Source of the DNA: Paenibacillus senegalimassiliensis
GTDB lineage: Bacteria; Bacillota; Bacilli; Paenibacillales; Paenibacillaceae
Direction of reading: 5' to 3'
Assembly (NCBI RefSeq): GCF_001486585.1
Contig: NZ_LN909045.1
Location: 295,368 to 359,367 of the forward strand
Length of the DNA: 64,000 nucleotides
Shown here: positions 52,627 through 62,286 of the stretch, one piece after another
How positions within the stretch are numbered: the first letter of the stretch is position 1
How the letters are laid out: every line of letters begins with the position of its first letter
The notes under the pieces: generated by a model
What the model was told of the DNA's origin: nothing
Databases searched by the model: none
What the model saw: the letters and a program-made list of their open reading frames with translations, nothing else
Made by a program: the position numbers and the translations under genes

Positions 52627-53994
52627 ATGATCATTATGGGATTCCGTCAAGGGAAGAGACGTCATATTGGTGTAACGGTGGTCGTGCTAGCGACGTTGTT
52701 GGTCGGCTTGTTTCCCGGATCTATCGGCATCGGTTCAGCGGATTCGATTACGAGCACCGAGTTACGCCCCTTTCCGCAGCACGTGACGTATACGGCTGGT
52801 GCGATTAAGCCCAATCATGTTACGCAGGCGCAAATGGACGCTGAGGTCAGGCTACTCTATAACGAATATAAGTTGAAATATATCAAACAAAATCCGTATA
52901 ACAGCAACCAATATTATGTATGGTACAACGATGGGGGCTGGAACGGAGATGCAATTACCGTATCCGAAGCCCACGGCTACGGGATGATGATTACGGCTCT
53001 CATGGCAGGGCATGACTCACAAGCCAAGACGTTGTTTGACGGGATGTATCATTATTTTCGGGCTCATCCGAGCTCACAGGACCCTAATCTGATGGCTTGG
53101 CAGCAGGCCAACCGCAATGGCAGTATTATAGATATTAATGGATCGAATTCCGCTATTGACGGCGATATGGATATTGCCTACTCGCTTCTGTTAGCCGACA
53201 AGCAATGGGGAAGCAGCGGAACGATTAACTACCGTGCGGAAGCCATTAAAGTGATCAACGCCATTATGAATAAAGAGGTTCACCCGGTGTATTATCATTT
53301 ACAGCTTGGCGACTGGGTGCAAATCTCGGGAACGAATCCGGATTACCGCAACGCGACACGACCTTCGGACTTCATGCTCCAGCATATGAAGGAATTCTAT
53401 CAGGCTACAGGTGATGCACGTTGGTTGCAGGTCATCAACACGACCTACGATATTATTGAGGACGTATATACAAGCTACAGTCCATCGACCGGACTACTGC
53501 CGGATTTCGTATATCGAGACTCAAATGGGGAATATAAGCCAGTCTCCGAGTTTACCTGGAACACCCCTGACGGATATTTTCTGGAGTCCGAATTTGACGG
53601 AGATTATAATTACAATTCCTGCCGTACGCCTTGGCGGATTGGGACCGACTATTTGGTAACCGGCAACAATAGCGCGAAGCAGCAGTTAACTGTATTGAAT
53701 CAATTTATTACCGCCAAGCATAACGAGCCTTGGGAGATTTGGTCAGGATATTCGCTGGATGGACAGACCAAGCTGAGTCCCTGGGATGGAGGAATGGACT
53801 TTACTGCCCCATTGATGGTGAGTGCGATGATTTCCAGCAACAATCAGCAATGGCTGAACGACCTGTGGGATTATCATACGAATGCTTCCAACCCAACGGC
53901 CTTGGAGTGGAATTATTATTACGGCAATTCTATTCGTCTGCTTAGCATGATTGTGGCATCGGGCAACTGGTGGACGCCGACTGGAGCTAACTAG
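52627..53994 (+). CDS. Secreted GH8 glycoside hydrolase (endo-glucanase/chitosanase type)
   Basis: 455 residues with a signal peptide (about 1-40) and one GH8 domain, an (alpha/alpha)6 barrel. The acid Glu114 lies in V-S-E-A-H-G-Y-G-M-M and the conserved Asp182 in D-G-D-M-D-I-A-Y-S. The late N-S-C-R-T-P-W-R-I-G-T-D-Y segment is typical of Bacillus and Paenibacillus members, which cut chitosan, beta-1,3-1,4-glucan or both. The absence of a binding module suggests a free soluble enzyme. Starts at 52624, 52627 and 52636 are all possible; AAGAGAGG suits 52627. Probable control is by the adjacent LacI protein. Confidence 0.92.
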   Translation: MIIMGFRQGKRRHIGVTVVVLATLLVGLFPGSIGIGSADSITSTELRPFPQHVTYTAGAIKPNHVTQAQMDAEVRLLYNEYKLKYIKQNPYNSNQYYVWYNDGGWNGDAITVSEAHGYGMMITALMAGHDSQAKTLFDGMYHYFRAHPSSQDPNLMAWQQANRNGSIIDINGSNSAIDGDMDIAYSLLLADKQWGSSGTINYRAEAIKVINAIMNKEVHPVYYHLQLGDWVQISGTNPDYRNATRPSDFMLQHMKEFYQATGDARWLQVINTTYDIIEDVYTSYSPSTGLLPDFVYRDSNGEYKPVSEFTWNTPDGYFLESEFDGDYNYNSCRTPWRIGTDYLVTGNNSAKQQLTVLNQFITAKHNEPWEIWSGYSLDGQTKLSPWDGGMDFTAPLMVSAMISSNNQQWLNDLWDYHTNASNPTALEWNYYYGNSIRLLSMIVASGNWWTPTGAN

Positions 53995-54039
53995 AAGTCA
54001 ACGCTCAAGTTAAGTCCACTAACGTTGCGGCATCATAGG

Positions 54040-54069
54040 GAACGCATGAAATAGTGCGTTCTCTTTTTT
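54040..54069 (+). terminator. Intrinsic terminator after the GH8 gene
   Basis: GAACGCA (54040-54046) pairs with TGCGTTC (54055-54061), followed by TCTTTTTTG. Confidence 0.85.
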
Positions 54070-54219
54070 GTGCGCCCGGGATAGACCGGCTACTGAGCTA
54101 ATCATTACTTGCTGCTAAATTCGGAAATTGAGAATATATTGCAACCCTCGTCAATAGGTATAAAGTTATCAGCTTGTATATACCTCTAGGAAACTATGTA
54201 AAGCGAGGGAGATGAGAAT

Positions 54220-57200
54220 TTGAGTAGGAGAGTTGTAGCTAGTATTCTTAGCTTCCTGCTGACATTTACTCTGCTGCTGCCTATGGCGGGCGCAGAGGGG
54301 AATGGCTTGACGGAAGCAAGCGGGGGCAAGCAGGCCAAGTTTGGGCTCGACCCGCATGCAGTGACGCAAGAGGCATTGAAGAGCAACCTGGGTACACCGT
54401 TGCAGTCTAAACAACAGCAAGGTGCCTCGAAGAGAGGTTCGTTCTCGCCAGCTTCTGCAAGTGGGCTAGTGCTTGAGCGGCAGGATGAAGGCACGGAAGC
54501 TGTAGGGCCACAAAGTTTTGTGCCTTTCTCTGACGGAGACGAGCAGACGACGGTAATTGTCGAGTTGCGTGAAGCGCCGGTGAAGGTATTTGAGGCGACG
54601 CGCAGCCACATGCGCGCAAGCAAGTCGGTGACAACACATAAGCAGGCGGTAGACCTGCAGCAGCAGACCTTTAAGACGCAGGCCGCTGGCAAGCTGCAAG
54701 CCAGAATCAAACGGGAATACTCCAACGTATTCAACGGCTTCTCGTTGACGCTTCCCGCTAATCAGGTGGAGGCGCTGCTTCAGCTTCCGGGAGTGAAGGC
54801 GGTATATCCCAACCTGACGGTGAATGCCACTGAAGAGGAAGCGACTACAGCGAATCCTCTGGATAGCGTGTCCTTCATCGGCAGCGGAGAATTCTGGGAC
54901 GAGGGTGTGAAGGGCCAAGGAATCAAGGTGGGTGTAATTGACACCGGGATAGCCAAGGATCATCCTGACCTGGCTGATGCTATTCCTGATGGCTATTGGG
55001 GGTATGACTTTGTTAATGACGATGAATCCCCCTATGAAACAACCCTCCAGGATTATTTGGATGCCAAGGAACTAAATCCAAGTCTGCCCGAGTTCAATGA
55101 GAACGGCAGACCTTATTATACCTCACATGGCAGCCACGTATCGGGGATAGTGGCGGGACGTGATGTTGGTGTCTCCGAATCTGCAGGCGTGAAGGGGGTA
55201 GCGCCGGAGGCAGACGTGTACGCCTACAAGGTGCTGGGTCCTTACGGCAGTGGCACTACGGAAAATGTAATCGCAGGGATTGAGCAGGCCGTGGTGGATG
55301 GCATGGACGTTATCAACCTCTCACTGGGATCGTCCAGTAATAATCAGCAATCCGCGGACTCTATCGCGTTGAACAATGCGATGAAGGCAGGAGTTATTGC
55401 CGTTGTATCTGCGGGCAATTCAGGCCCTGGCGACGCCACGGTAACTGATCCGGGCAGCTCGGAGTTGGCCATCACGGTGGGGGCATCCAAGCCGCCGTTA
55501 ACGACGCCGATCATGCAGGTTTCTGGTATTGTGGGTCAGGATTTCTTCCTGGATAACTTCGATAGATCGGCTGGCATTGAAGATTTAGCAGACTCCTATG
55601 TCTTGGTGGACGTAGGCCTAGGTAAACCGGAGAATTATGATGGCAAGAATCTGGCCGGGAAAATTGCCTTTATTAAGCGTGGGGAGATTTCCTTTGCGGA
55701 CAAGGCGCTCAATGCCCAAGCTTCTGGAGCTGTGGCTGCCATCATCTTTAATAATGCACCAGAGGCTTTGGAGAGCGGTACGCTGGGGGACATCGATATT
55801 TCCATTCCGGTGTATGCTCTGTCCGGAGCCTACGGCGAGCAGATTTTGACAGCATTGCAACAGCAAGAACAGGCGGCTCAATTCACAACGACGCTGGAAG
55901 CGGATATCTTGGCCGGGTTCAGCTCAAGAGGCCCTGCCAAGCCGGCGTATGATATCAAGCCAGACATTTCGGCCCCGGGAATTGGCATTCGTTCCAGTGT
56001 TCCGGAATATGAGGACTGGTATGCGGCTCAGAATGGTACCAGCATGGCTGCACCGCACATTGCGGGTGCTGCCGCTCTACTGGCTCAGCAATTCCCTGCG
56101 CTTACGACCTATGAGATCAAAGCGCTGCTTATGAATAACGCAGTCAAGCTGACGGATCGTAATGGCAATCGTTATACACATATGGATCAGGGAGCCGGGC
56201 GCGTTGCCCTGGATCAGGTGCTTGAGGCCAAGGCCATTGCCTTGGTAGAGGATACAACTCCATTTGTGGGTGGAAATGAGCCGGAAACGTTCTACAACGG
56301 CAGCTTATCATTTGGTTACGTAGGTTATGGACAGACGGCATCACAGCCGGTCATTGTGAAGGATATCGCGGGAGGTGCCTCGCAATATTCGGTAGCTTCT
56401 CAGTGGTATGGTCAGTCACCCCTTGAACTGACATTGTCCGCGAATCTGGTTCAGGTTCCGGCTGGTGGTGAGAGCTCCTTAAGTATTACGGTGAGTGTAC
56501 CGGCAGATGTGGTTAGCCAGCGGTACGAAGGCGAAGTGACTCTGACGGAAGCATCTACAGGTCATACCATCAATCTGCCGCTATCGGTGTACGTAGGCGA
56601 AGCGCCTCAGGTTGATATCGTCACGAACGTAGCTTTGTCTAATAATCCGTTCTCACCTAACGGAGACGGGGTTCTTGATACGGCAGATATTACGTTCACG
56701 ATTCAGGAATATACTGATTATTTCTCACTCGATGTACATGGTCTTGATGGAGAATGGTTGGGAACTGTACTGGAGACCGACGAGGGCATTGAGCCGGGGA
56801 ACTATATTATCCGGGGATGGGATGGCTCGGCTTTTGATGGCTTAAGTGAAGCTGTCTTGTCTGATGATGCTTATCTGCTGGTTCCTTACGTCGGCCCCTC
56901 TTTCTTTGATTCCTTGCCTATAGAGGATCAGGCGTATGTATTCTTCCTGGATACAGAGGCTCCGCAGGCACATCTGAACGATCCAGCCTTTATCTTGAAT
57001 GAGTCTGGTCTGACGGGCACGATATCCGGAGAGGTGACGCAGGATCTGTTGATCGACTATCTCGTCACCCTCGCAGGCCTGTCGATTGGCGATGTCATTG
57101 GAGTAGCTGCCCTGTATTCTGACGGAAATGGGGAATTACAGCAAAGTGATGGCGTAATCGATAATAGCGGACAATTCCAGATTGAGGTTCCAGTGGCGCC

Positions 57201-59100
57201 AGGCCGCAATGTATACGAGGTATATGTCTATGACCTTGCTGGCAACGGATTACTTGTCCCGCTGGATATCGTAGAACATGTCTTGAACGGAGTTGTATCT
57301 CCAGTGCTTCAGGCTTCGGAAATTGAGGCGAATACACCGTTCTCGCTGGATGTGCGCTTCTCGGTCACCGAGGCTGTATATGCTGCTGAGCTAAATCTGC
57401 TCTACAGCAGCGAGCTTGGCGAAGCTAATCTATTGCCTGGCACGGAACTGGTTGAACACCAGGAATATCATAATCCTGGGGTCCCGCTTACCGTGACGGA
57501 GGGTGTATATGAGTATGATGCTTCGGTAACGCGACATGAGCTGGCAGTAAGCCTGAACGGCGTAGAAGGTTATTTGGGAACGGGCACCTTGGCAAGCTTC
57601 CAATTTGCCGGAGCGCCTGTGGGGCAATATGATTTTACCTTGACTGATGTGAAGCTCTATAATCAGGACGGTCAAGAGGTGCAAGTTACACTGAACCGTG
57701 GGGCCTCCCTAACCGTAACTGAGGGGCCTGCCCAGCCGAATGATGAGCTGCTCATATCTCCATCCTCGTTATCCTTGAAGAAGGGGGAGAGTGGTTCGTT
57801 AAGTGTCACTTATAAGTCAAGTGGCTCCGATGAGACGGGCGTGGATGTAACAGCAGAGGCGGAGTATACCGTACAGAATCCACAGATTGTTACTGTATCC
57901 GAAGGCCGTGTGACGGCGCTGAAGGCAGGAACTACAGTAATTGATGTGACTTACAGAGAATTAAGTGAGCAAGTGAATGTTACGGTAACTAATGTCACGA
58001 CACCGCCCGGCAATGGTGGTGGCTCTAGCGGTGGGGGATCAAAGAGCAGCGGCGGTAGCAGCACCACACCCCCTCCCAAGACAGACAGCAATACGGTTAA
58101 GTCTCCTATTTTAGCAGGAGAAGCAACGACGTTGAAGCTTCCCGGCGGCTTTACGCTGACAATTCCGGCCGATGCAGTGGATGTGCCTGGAGCGGCATTC
58201 GCCTCCGCGAAGGCAGCCACTGATACAGAAACGAAGGAATTACTGAGCGAGTTGGGACTTGATGGCGATAAAATAACACCCTATGGTGTTTATTATGATT
58301 TCGCCATTCTCGATAAAAATGAGAAGCCGTTGTTGAGTGTTACCTTCCGCGAACCAGCGGAGACGGTTATTCCCCTCTCTGCCTTGAAGGCAAGCGAGCT
58401 TGAAGGGGAGAAGATCGGGCTGTTCAAGCTTGGTGAGGAAGGCAAGCTGACTCCGCATACGGGGCGGATTAAAGACGGCAACGTTGTGGCTAAGCTTCAA
58501 GGATTCAGCCAGTATATCTACCTTGCCAAGCAGGTTTCGTTCGCCGATGTGACAGCGGCAAGCTATCCTTGGGCGGTCAATGAAATCGAAATTCTGGCGT
58601 CCAAAGACATCGTTACTGGTACAGCAGCGGGTCTGTACAATCCATCCGGTCAGGTTACGCGCGCCGAATTTGTTGCTTTGCTTGTGCGGGCGCTGGAACT
58701 GAAGGAAGATGAGAAGTCAGCAGTTGGTGGACAGTTCAGTGATGTCGGGCATGGTATCTGGTATGAGGAAGCAGTAAATATAGCCGTTGCCAAGGGAATC
58801 ATCAGCGGCTATGATGGGGGAATATTTGCCCCGGATCGCTCGATAACTCGGGCTGAAATTGCCGTTATTCTGTCCAAGGCGTTAGCTGCGTTGGGACAGA
58901 GCTCAGCAATTACGCCGATATCACTTGAATTTGCAGACCGGGAGCAGATCCCGGCCTGGGCTACAGAAGCCATATCGGAGGTCACGCAGGCTGGTCTGAT
59001 GAAGGGCAAAACCGGTCAACGCTTTGAGGCAGGGTTGCCTACGACTCGCGCTGAGGCAGCAGTAGTCATTTATCGTTTGTTCAAAGGGTTCACGCATTAA
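54220..59100 (+). CDS. Giant SLH-anchored subtilisin-family protease (Vpr-like) with cohesin-like domain
   Basis: 1626 residues: signal peptide (about 1-27); I9 propeptide (about 108-205); S8 catalytic domain with Asp241 (V-I-D-T-G), His303 (S-H-G-S-H-V-S-G) and Ser608 (G-T-S-M-A-A-P-H); a PA domain inserted at about 430-545; Ig/FlgD-like domains with S-P-N-G-D-G near 810; a cohesin-like beta domain (about 1026-1162); an Ig-like domain (1178-1255); a Gly/Ser-rich linker (1262-1285); a beta domain; and three SLH domains (1440-1626). It starts at TTG with AGGGAG nine bases upstream. It is a wall-bound, self-activating protease for nutrient proteins or surface maturation. The order of domains is read from motifs; edges are approximate. 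Confidence 0.93.
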   Translation: MSRRVVASILSFLLTFTLLLPMAGAEGNGLTEASGGKQAKFGLDPHAVTQEALKSNLGTPLQSKQQQGASKRGSFSPASASGLVLERQDEGTEAVGPQSFVPFSDGDEQTTVIVELREAPVKVFEATRSHMRASKSVTTHKQAVDLQQQTFKTQAAGKLQARIKREYSNVFNGFSLTLPANQVEALLQLPGVKAVYPNLTVNATEEEATTANPLDSVSFIGSGEFWDEGVKGQGIKVGVIDTGIAKDHPDLADAIPDGYWGYDFVNDDESPYETTLQDYLDAKELNPSLPEFNENGRPYYTSHGSHVSGIVAGRDVGVSESAGVKGVAPEADVYAYKVLGPYGSGTTENVIAGIEQAVVDGMDVINLSLGSSSNNQQSADSIALNNAMKAGVIAVVSAGNSGPGDATVTDPGSSELAITVGASKPPLTTPIMQVSGIVGQDFFLDNFDRSAGIEDLADSYVLVDVGLGKPENYDGKNLAGKIAFIKRGEISFADKALNAQASGAVAAIIFNNAPEALESGTLGDIDISIPVYALSGAYGEQILTALQQQEQAAQFTTTLEADILAGFSSRGPAKPAYDIKPDISAPGIGIRSSVPEYEDWYAAQNGTSMAAPHIAGAAALLAQQFPALTTYEIKALLMNNAVKLTDRNGNRYTHMDQGAGRVALDQVLEAKAIALVEDTTPFVGGNEPETFYNGSLSFGYVGYGQTASQPVIVKDIAGGASQYSVASQWYGQSPLELTLSANLVQVPAGGESSLSITVSVPADVVSQRYEGEVTLTEASTGHTINLPLSVYVGEAPQVDIVTNVALSNNPFSPNGDGVLDTADITFTIQEYTDYFSLDVHGLDGEWLGTVLETDEGIEPGNYIIRGWDGSAFDGLSEAVLSDDAYLLVPYVGPSFFDSLPIEDQAYVFFLDTEAPQAHLNDPAFILNESGLTGTISGEVTQDLLIDYLVTLAGLSIGDVIGVAALYSDGNGELQQSDGVIDNSGQFQIEVPVAPGRNVYEVYVYDLAGNGLLVPLDIVEHVLNGVVSPVLQASEIEANTPFSLDVRFSVTEAVYAAELNLLYSSELGEANLLPGTELVEHQEYHNPGVPLTVTEGVYEYDASVTRHELAVSLNGVEGYLGTGTLASFQFAGAPVGQYDFTLTDVKLYNQDGQEVQVTLNRGASLTVTEGPAQPNDELLISPSSLSLKKGESGSLSVTYKSSGSDETGVDVTAEAEYTVQNPQIVTVSEGRVTALKAGTTVIDVTYRELSEQVNVTVTNVTTPPGNGGGSSGGGSKSSGGSSTTPPPKTDSNTVKSPILAGEATTLKLPGGFTLTIPADAVDVPGAAFASAKAATDTETKELLSELGLDGDKITPYGVYYDFAILDKNEKPLLSVTFREPAETVIPLSALKASELEGEKIGLFKLGEEGKLTPHTGRIKDGNVVAKLQGFSQYIYLAKQVSFADVTAASYPWAVNEIEILASKDIVTGTAAGLYNPSGQVTRAEFVALLVRALELKEDEKSAVGGQFSDVGHGIWYEEAVNIAVAKGIISGYDGGIFAPDRSITRAEIAVILSKALAALGQSSAITPISLEFADREQIPAWATEAISEVTQAGLMKGKTGQRFEAGLPTTRAEAAVVIYRLFKGFTH

Positions 59101-59119
59101 TAATTGTTACTAAACATTC

Positions 59120-59155
59120 AAGCAGCCGCCGAGCGCATCATCCCGGCGGCTGCTT
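59120..59155 (+). terminator. Strong GC hairpin after the protease gene, probable terminator
   Basis: AAGCAGCCGCCG (59120-59131) is perfectly inverted at 59144-59155, 20 bases after the stop. Only a short T/A-rich tail follows, so termination may be partial and the next small gene may be read through. Confidence 0.65.
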
Positions 59156-59187
59156 CATATATATCGTCTAGAAGGAGGGCGATATAC

Positions 59188-59535
59188 ATGGAGCAGAAAG
59201 TGCAAAGGTACCATGAACTGAAGCAGTTGATGAAGGACATGGAGCTGGTGTTGTCCGAATTGCGCGGTGACATCCTGAACTATTGTCAGGAAGAGGGCGT
59301 TACCGAACTGGATGTGGGTAAATACAAAATCAAGGCCATTCAGCAGCAGAGAAAGGAATACGATGATCGCAAGCTGTATGAGGTGCTTCCCGATCCAGAG
59401 GTTTGGCGGCTCATCTCCAAGGTGGATGCACAGAAGGTAGCAGGACTGGTTAAATTGAACGTAATTCCTGAAGCGAAGCTGGAGGACACCTATTCCGTCA
59501 AACACATTACTCTGCTACAGGTGGATAAGAAATAA
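59188..59535 (+). CDS. 115-residue charged helical protein, unknown function
   Basis: A soluble, strongly charged protein. Residues 1-38 form a likely coiled coil (Q-R-Y-H-E-L-K-Q-L-M-K-D-M-E-L-V-L) and the rest is mixed, with Y-D-D-R-K-L-Y-E-V-L-P-D-P-E-V-W-R in the middle. The real start is the ATG at 59188, with AAGGAGGG nine bases before it; earlier in-frame starts would cover the hairpin. A terminator follows. Phage-like host-factor proteins have a comparable build, but no family was recognised with confidence. Confidence 0.7.
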   Translation: MEQKVQRYHELKQLMKDMELVLSELRGDILNYCQEEGVTELDVGKYKIKAIQQQRKEYDDRKLYEVLPDPEVWRLISKVDAQKVAGLVKLNVIPEAKLEDTYSVKHITLLQVDKK

Positions 59536-59539
59536 AGCA

Positions 59540-59592
59540 AAGGCTGAAGACTATGGCGGTTCCGAGAAGGTTCCGATAGGCTTCAGCTTTTT
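59540..59592 (+). terminator. Intrinsic terminator after the 115-residue protein gene
   Basis: GGCTGAAG near 59542-59549 pairs with CTTCAGC at 59581-59587, with an inner imperfect GGTTCC hairpin, followed by TTTTTTC. Confidence 0.75.
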
Positions 59593-59699
59593 TCAAGTTT
59601 TTGTAACGACAGGAAGAAGGGTTTAGGGGAGGAAATATGGAATAAACAGGATATACATAAACGGGCGAGAACTTTTTCTGCCCCTGAAGGGTGACTGGC

Positions 59700-60992
59700 A
59701 TGTTTTATCTGAAGGAATTAATCTTGCAACTGTTCTTTGCCCATATGCCGTTTGTGATGTTTCATGTGTTTTATCGTGATCAACCACGGAATTACACACC
59801 CAAATTCATTACAGTCACGAGTATGGTTTGTCTGTTCCTGTCCATGACGTTTGGCACGAGTGTGGTGGATGGTTATTTCTACGATACTCGTTATATTATT
59901 ATGTTCTTTGGCCTGATCTTTGGCGGGCTGCAAACCGGGCTTGTGCTGCTCGCGGAATTTATACTATATCGGTTGTATCTTGGGGGCTCAGGGGCCTTGT
60001 TGGCTTTGCTTACGATGTTGATTACTTTCCCCGTCTCCTATCTTCTGTCCCGATGGTATGTGCGTGTGGAGCGCAGGCGGGTGATTACCTCCAGTGCGGG
60101 CTTGTTTTTTGCGGTCGTTCCCATCGTTCTGTTATATTTGGAGAATCCGTCCCTAGTTCACCAGCATCTGCTCTTTCATCTGGTGGCGGTTCCTTTGCAA
60201 AATGTGCTGGGCTGTTGCCTGCTGATCAGCTTGTTCCGCAAAGCTGTAGCAGACAAGGAACTATTTATTAATTACGCGCAAAATGAGCGAGTTCGAGCAG
60301 TAAGCCATATGGCAGCTTCATTGGTGCATGAGGTGCGCAATCCACTTACCGCCGTCAAAGGCTTCCTGACCTTGATTCGAGAGGGGGCCACCGACCGGGG
60401 AAGAACGGAACGGTATATTGAAATATGCATGAGTGAGATCGCGCGGACGGAGTACATTTTATCCGAATATCTGGCGATTTCCAAACCGATAGGGGACAAG
60501 CTGCTTCCCACGGATTTGGGGGATTTGCTTAGCATTACGAAGGACGTGATGAGTCCCTATGCCAACATGCATAATGTATTGCTGGAGATTGAGCATCCGC
60601 AGGAACAGGTCTGGATATTGGCTAACCCCGACAAGATGAAGCAGGTGCTCGTCAATTTTATCAAGAATGCTGTGGAGGCCTGTGCCGAGGTGCCGCAAGG
60701 TCAAGGCAAGGTGTCTCTCGACCTGCAAATGGCGGCTCGCAAGGTGACGTTGACCATTAGGGATAACGGGGTCGGCATGTCGGAGGAACAGGCAAAGCGG
60801 CTGGGTTCCATCTATTTCTCTACCAAAGCAAGCGGTACCGGGCTTGGAATGACCTTCTCCTACCAGCTTATATTGTCGCTTGGAGGCAGTGTATCGGTGA
60901 AGAGTGCGCCCGGAGCTGGTACGGAGTTTAAAATCAGCTTGCCGATTTATGCCCGCAAAGATGAGAACATCAAGGAGGAATTGGAAGCATGA
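59700..60992 (+). CDS. 5TM-LYT-type sensor histidine kinase (sporulation-kinase-like)
   Basis: 430 residues. The N-terminal 170 hold five or six hydrophobic segments of the 5TMR/LytS type, with no extracellular domain. Then come a HisKA domain with L-V-H-E-V-R-N-P-L-T (His210) and an ATPase domain with N-A-V-E-A, D-N-G-V-G-M and G-T-G-L-G-M boxes. The build is like KinB/KinD-class kinases that feed phosphorelays, and no response regulator is encoded nearby. ATG 59700 (GAAGGGTGA ahead) is preferred over a GTG at 59691. It overlaps by four bases a gene for a membrane-anchored PstS-like protein, which may supply the sensing it lacks. Confidence 0.9.
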   Translation: MFYLKELILQLFFAHMPFVMFHVFYRDQPRNYTPKFITVTSMVCLFLSMTFGTSVVDGYFYDTRYIIMFFGLIFGGLQTGLVLLAEFILYRLYLGGSGALLALLTMLITFPVSYLLSRWYVRVERRRVITSSAGLFFAVVPIVLLYLENPSLVHQHLLFHLVAVPLQNVLGCCLLISLFRKAVADKELFINYAQNERVRAVSHMAASLVHEVRNPLTAVKGFLTLIREGATDRGRTERYIEICMSEIARTEYILSEYLAISKPIGDKLLPTDLGDLLSITKDVMSPYANMHNVLLEIEHPQEQVWILANPDKMKQVLVNFIKNAVEACAEVPQGQGKVSLDLQMAARKVTLTIRDNGVGMSEEQAKRLGSIYFSTKASGTGLGMTFSYQLILSLGGSVSVKSAPGAGTEFKISLPIYARKDENIKEELEA

Positions 60993-62167
60993 ATAAATCT
61001 TACGGAGCGCTGGTTGTCAAAATAATCATAGCAATTCTCCTTGGCATGACAATTCTGGCCTTTGGTCTGGTGGGGGCCATCTTTGTTTCTTTATATGGAG
61101 GGGCGTTGTTCTATGCGCCACTGATGTTTGTCGTGACCGGAGTCGCTTTGGTGTTCACCTGGTTATATTTGTTTGTTCCCTCTCGTCATTATCGGAAATT
61201 GCATATATCGTTAATTGCTGTGGTGGTGCTGATGGGACTGACGTCGGCAGGCTATGAAATTCGTCTGGCCTATCATAACAGTATCCCTGTCATAAGCGAC
61301 CAGGAGGTGGATATGGAGCAGTACCGTCCATTCATGGATCATGGCAATCTTGCGGAGTTATCGGAACCGGCCACCTTGAAAATAACCTCTGACTTGCCGC
61401 GGATGGATGGGGCGACTGCCTTGTATCCGCTCTATGCTGCCATTGCCCAAGAGGTATATCCTAACCGGGATTATCCTCTGTATGATAGCGAGGTGTCGCT
61501 TACTCAAACTCAGGAAGCCTACAAGCGTCTGATTAATGGTGAAGTGGATATTATTTTTGCAGCTCCACCATCCGAGGGGCAGAAGTCGGTGGCTCGCAGG
61601 AATGGCCGAGAGCTCCAGTTAACGCCAATCGGCCGTGAAGCGTTCGTGTTCTTCGTCAACGGAGAGAATCCGGTAGAGGCCCTCACGACGGAGCAGATAC
61701 GGGACATATACTCCGGAGAGATTACCCGGTGGAACCAGGTGGGCGGAGAGAGCAAGTCCATCCGTGCCTTCCAGCGTCCAGAGGACAGTGGTAGTCAGAC
61801 CATGCTTGAGCAGGTCATGGACGGTCGGCAATTGGCTGATCCACCCCGTGAGAACAGAGTATCCGGCATGGGTGGAATCATCAAGCGAACGGCGGATTAT
61901 CGCAATTACAAAAATGCCCTGGGCTTTTCATTTCTGTTCTACGCCACAGAGATGGTGCGGGACGGAGACATCCGGCTCTTGGCCATCGATGGAGTGGTGC
62001 CTGAACGGACTACTATAGCTAATGGAGAGTATCCGCTGGCGACCGAGTTTTATGCGGTGACGGCGGGAAGCGACAATCCCAATATTGATCCGTTAATTGA
62101 ATGGATTTTGTCGCCCCAAGGGCAGAAGCTGGTAGAGTTAACCGGTTATACACCGTTAAATCCATAG
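60989..62167 (+). CDS. Membrane-anchored PstS-like phosphate-binding-fold protein
   Basis: 392 residues: three hydrophobic segments at about 8-32, 38-60 and 70-90, then an extracytoplasmic PBP-like-2 domain (about 125-390). The fold's ligand loops appear as T-S-D-L-P-R-M-D-G-A-T-A-L-Y-P-L near 133-148 and Q-R-P-E-D-S-G-S-Q-T near 262-271, in the positions of phosphate loops of PstS. It is not a lipoprotein and no Pst permease is nearby, so import is unlikely. It is translationally coupled to a histidine kinase lacking an outer sensor domain. A sensory role, perhaps for phosphate or another oxyanion, is the main hypothesis. Confidence 0.85.
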   Translation: MNKSYGALVVKIIIAILLGMTILAFGLVGAIFVSLYGGALFYAPLMFVVTGVALVFTWLYLFVPSRHYRKLHISLIAVVVLMGLTSAGYEIRLAYHNSIPVISDQEVDMEQYRPFMDHGNLAELSEPATLKITSDLPRMDGATALYPLYAAIAQEVYPNRDYPLYDSEVSLTQTQEAYKRLINGEVDIIFAAPPSEGQKSVARRNGRELQLTPIGREAFVFFVNGENPVEALTTEQIRDIYSGEITRWNQVGGESKSIRAFQRPEDSGSQTMLEQVMDGRQLADPPRENRVSGMGGIIKRTADYRNYKNALGFSFLFYATEMVRDGDIRLLAIDGVVPERTTIANGEYPLATEFYAVTAGSDNPNIDPLIEWILSPQGQKLVELTGYTPLNP

Positions 62168-62175
62168 CGTAAGTA

Positions 62176-62204
62176 TTGACACGTTGAGAGCGTATCGATA
62201 AACT
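62176..62204 (+). promoter_or_regulatory. Sigma-A promoter of htpG
   Basis: TTGACA (62176-62181), a 17-base spacer, then TAAACT (62199-62204). Transcription should begin near 62211, just before the CIRCE element. Confidence 0.8.
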
Positions 62205-62216
62205 TGAAATTGGGAA

Positions 62217-62243
62217 TTAGCACTCTTGTTAATAGAGTGCTAA
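62217..62243. promoter_or_regulatory. CIRCE element (HrcA operator) before htpG
   Basis: TTAGCACTC, nine bases, GAGTGCTAA: a perfect match to the CIRCE consensus. It lies between the promoter and the htpG ribosome site, as at groES and hrcA-dnaK operons. Confidence 0.97.
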
Positions 62244-62286
62244 CATAGGGATTATAGATTATGATCTGTGGAAGGAGATTAGCTTA

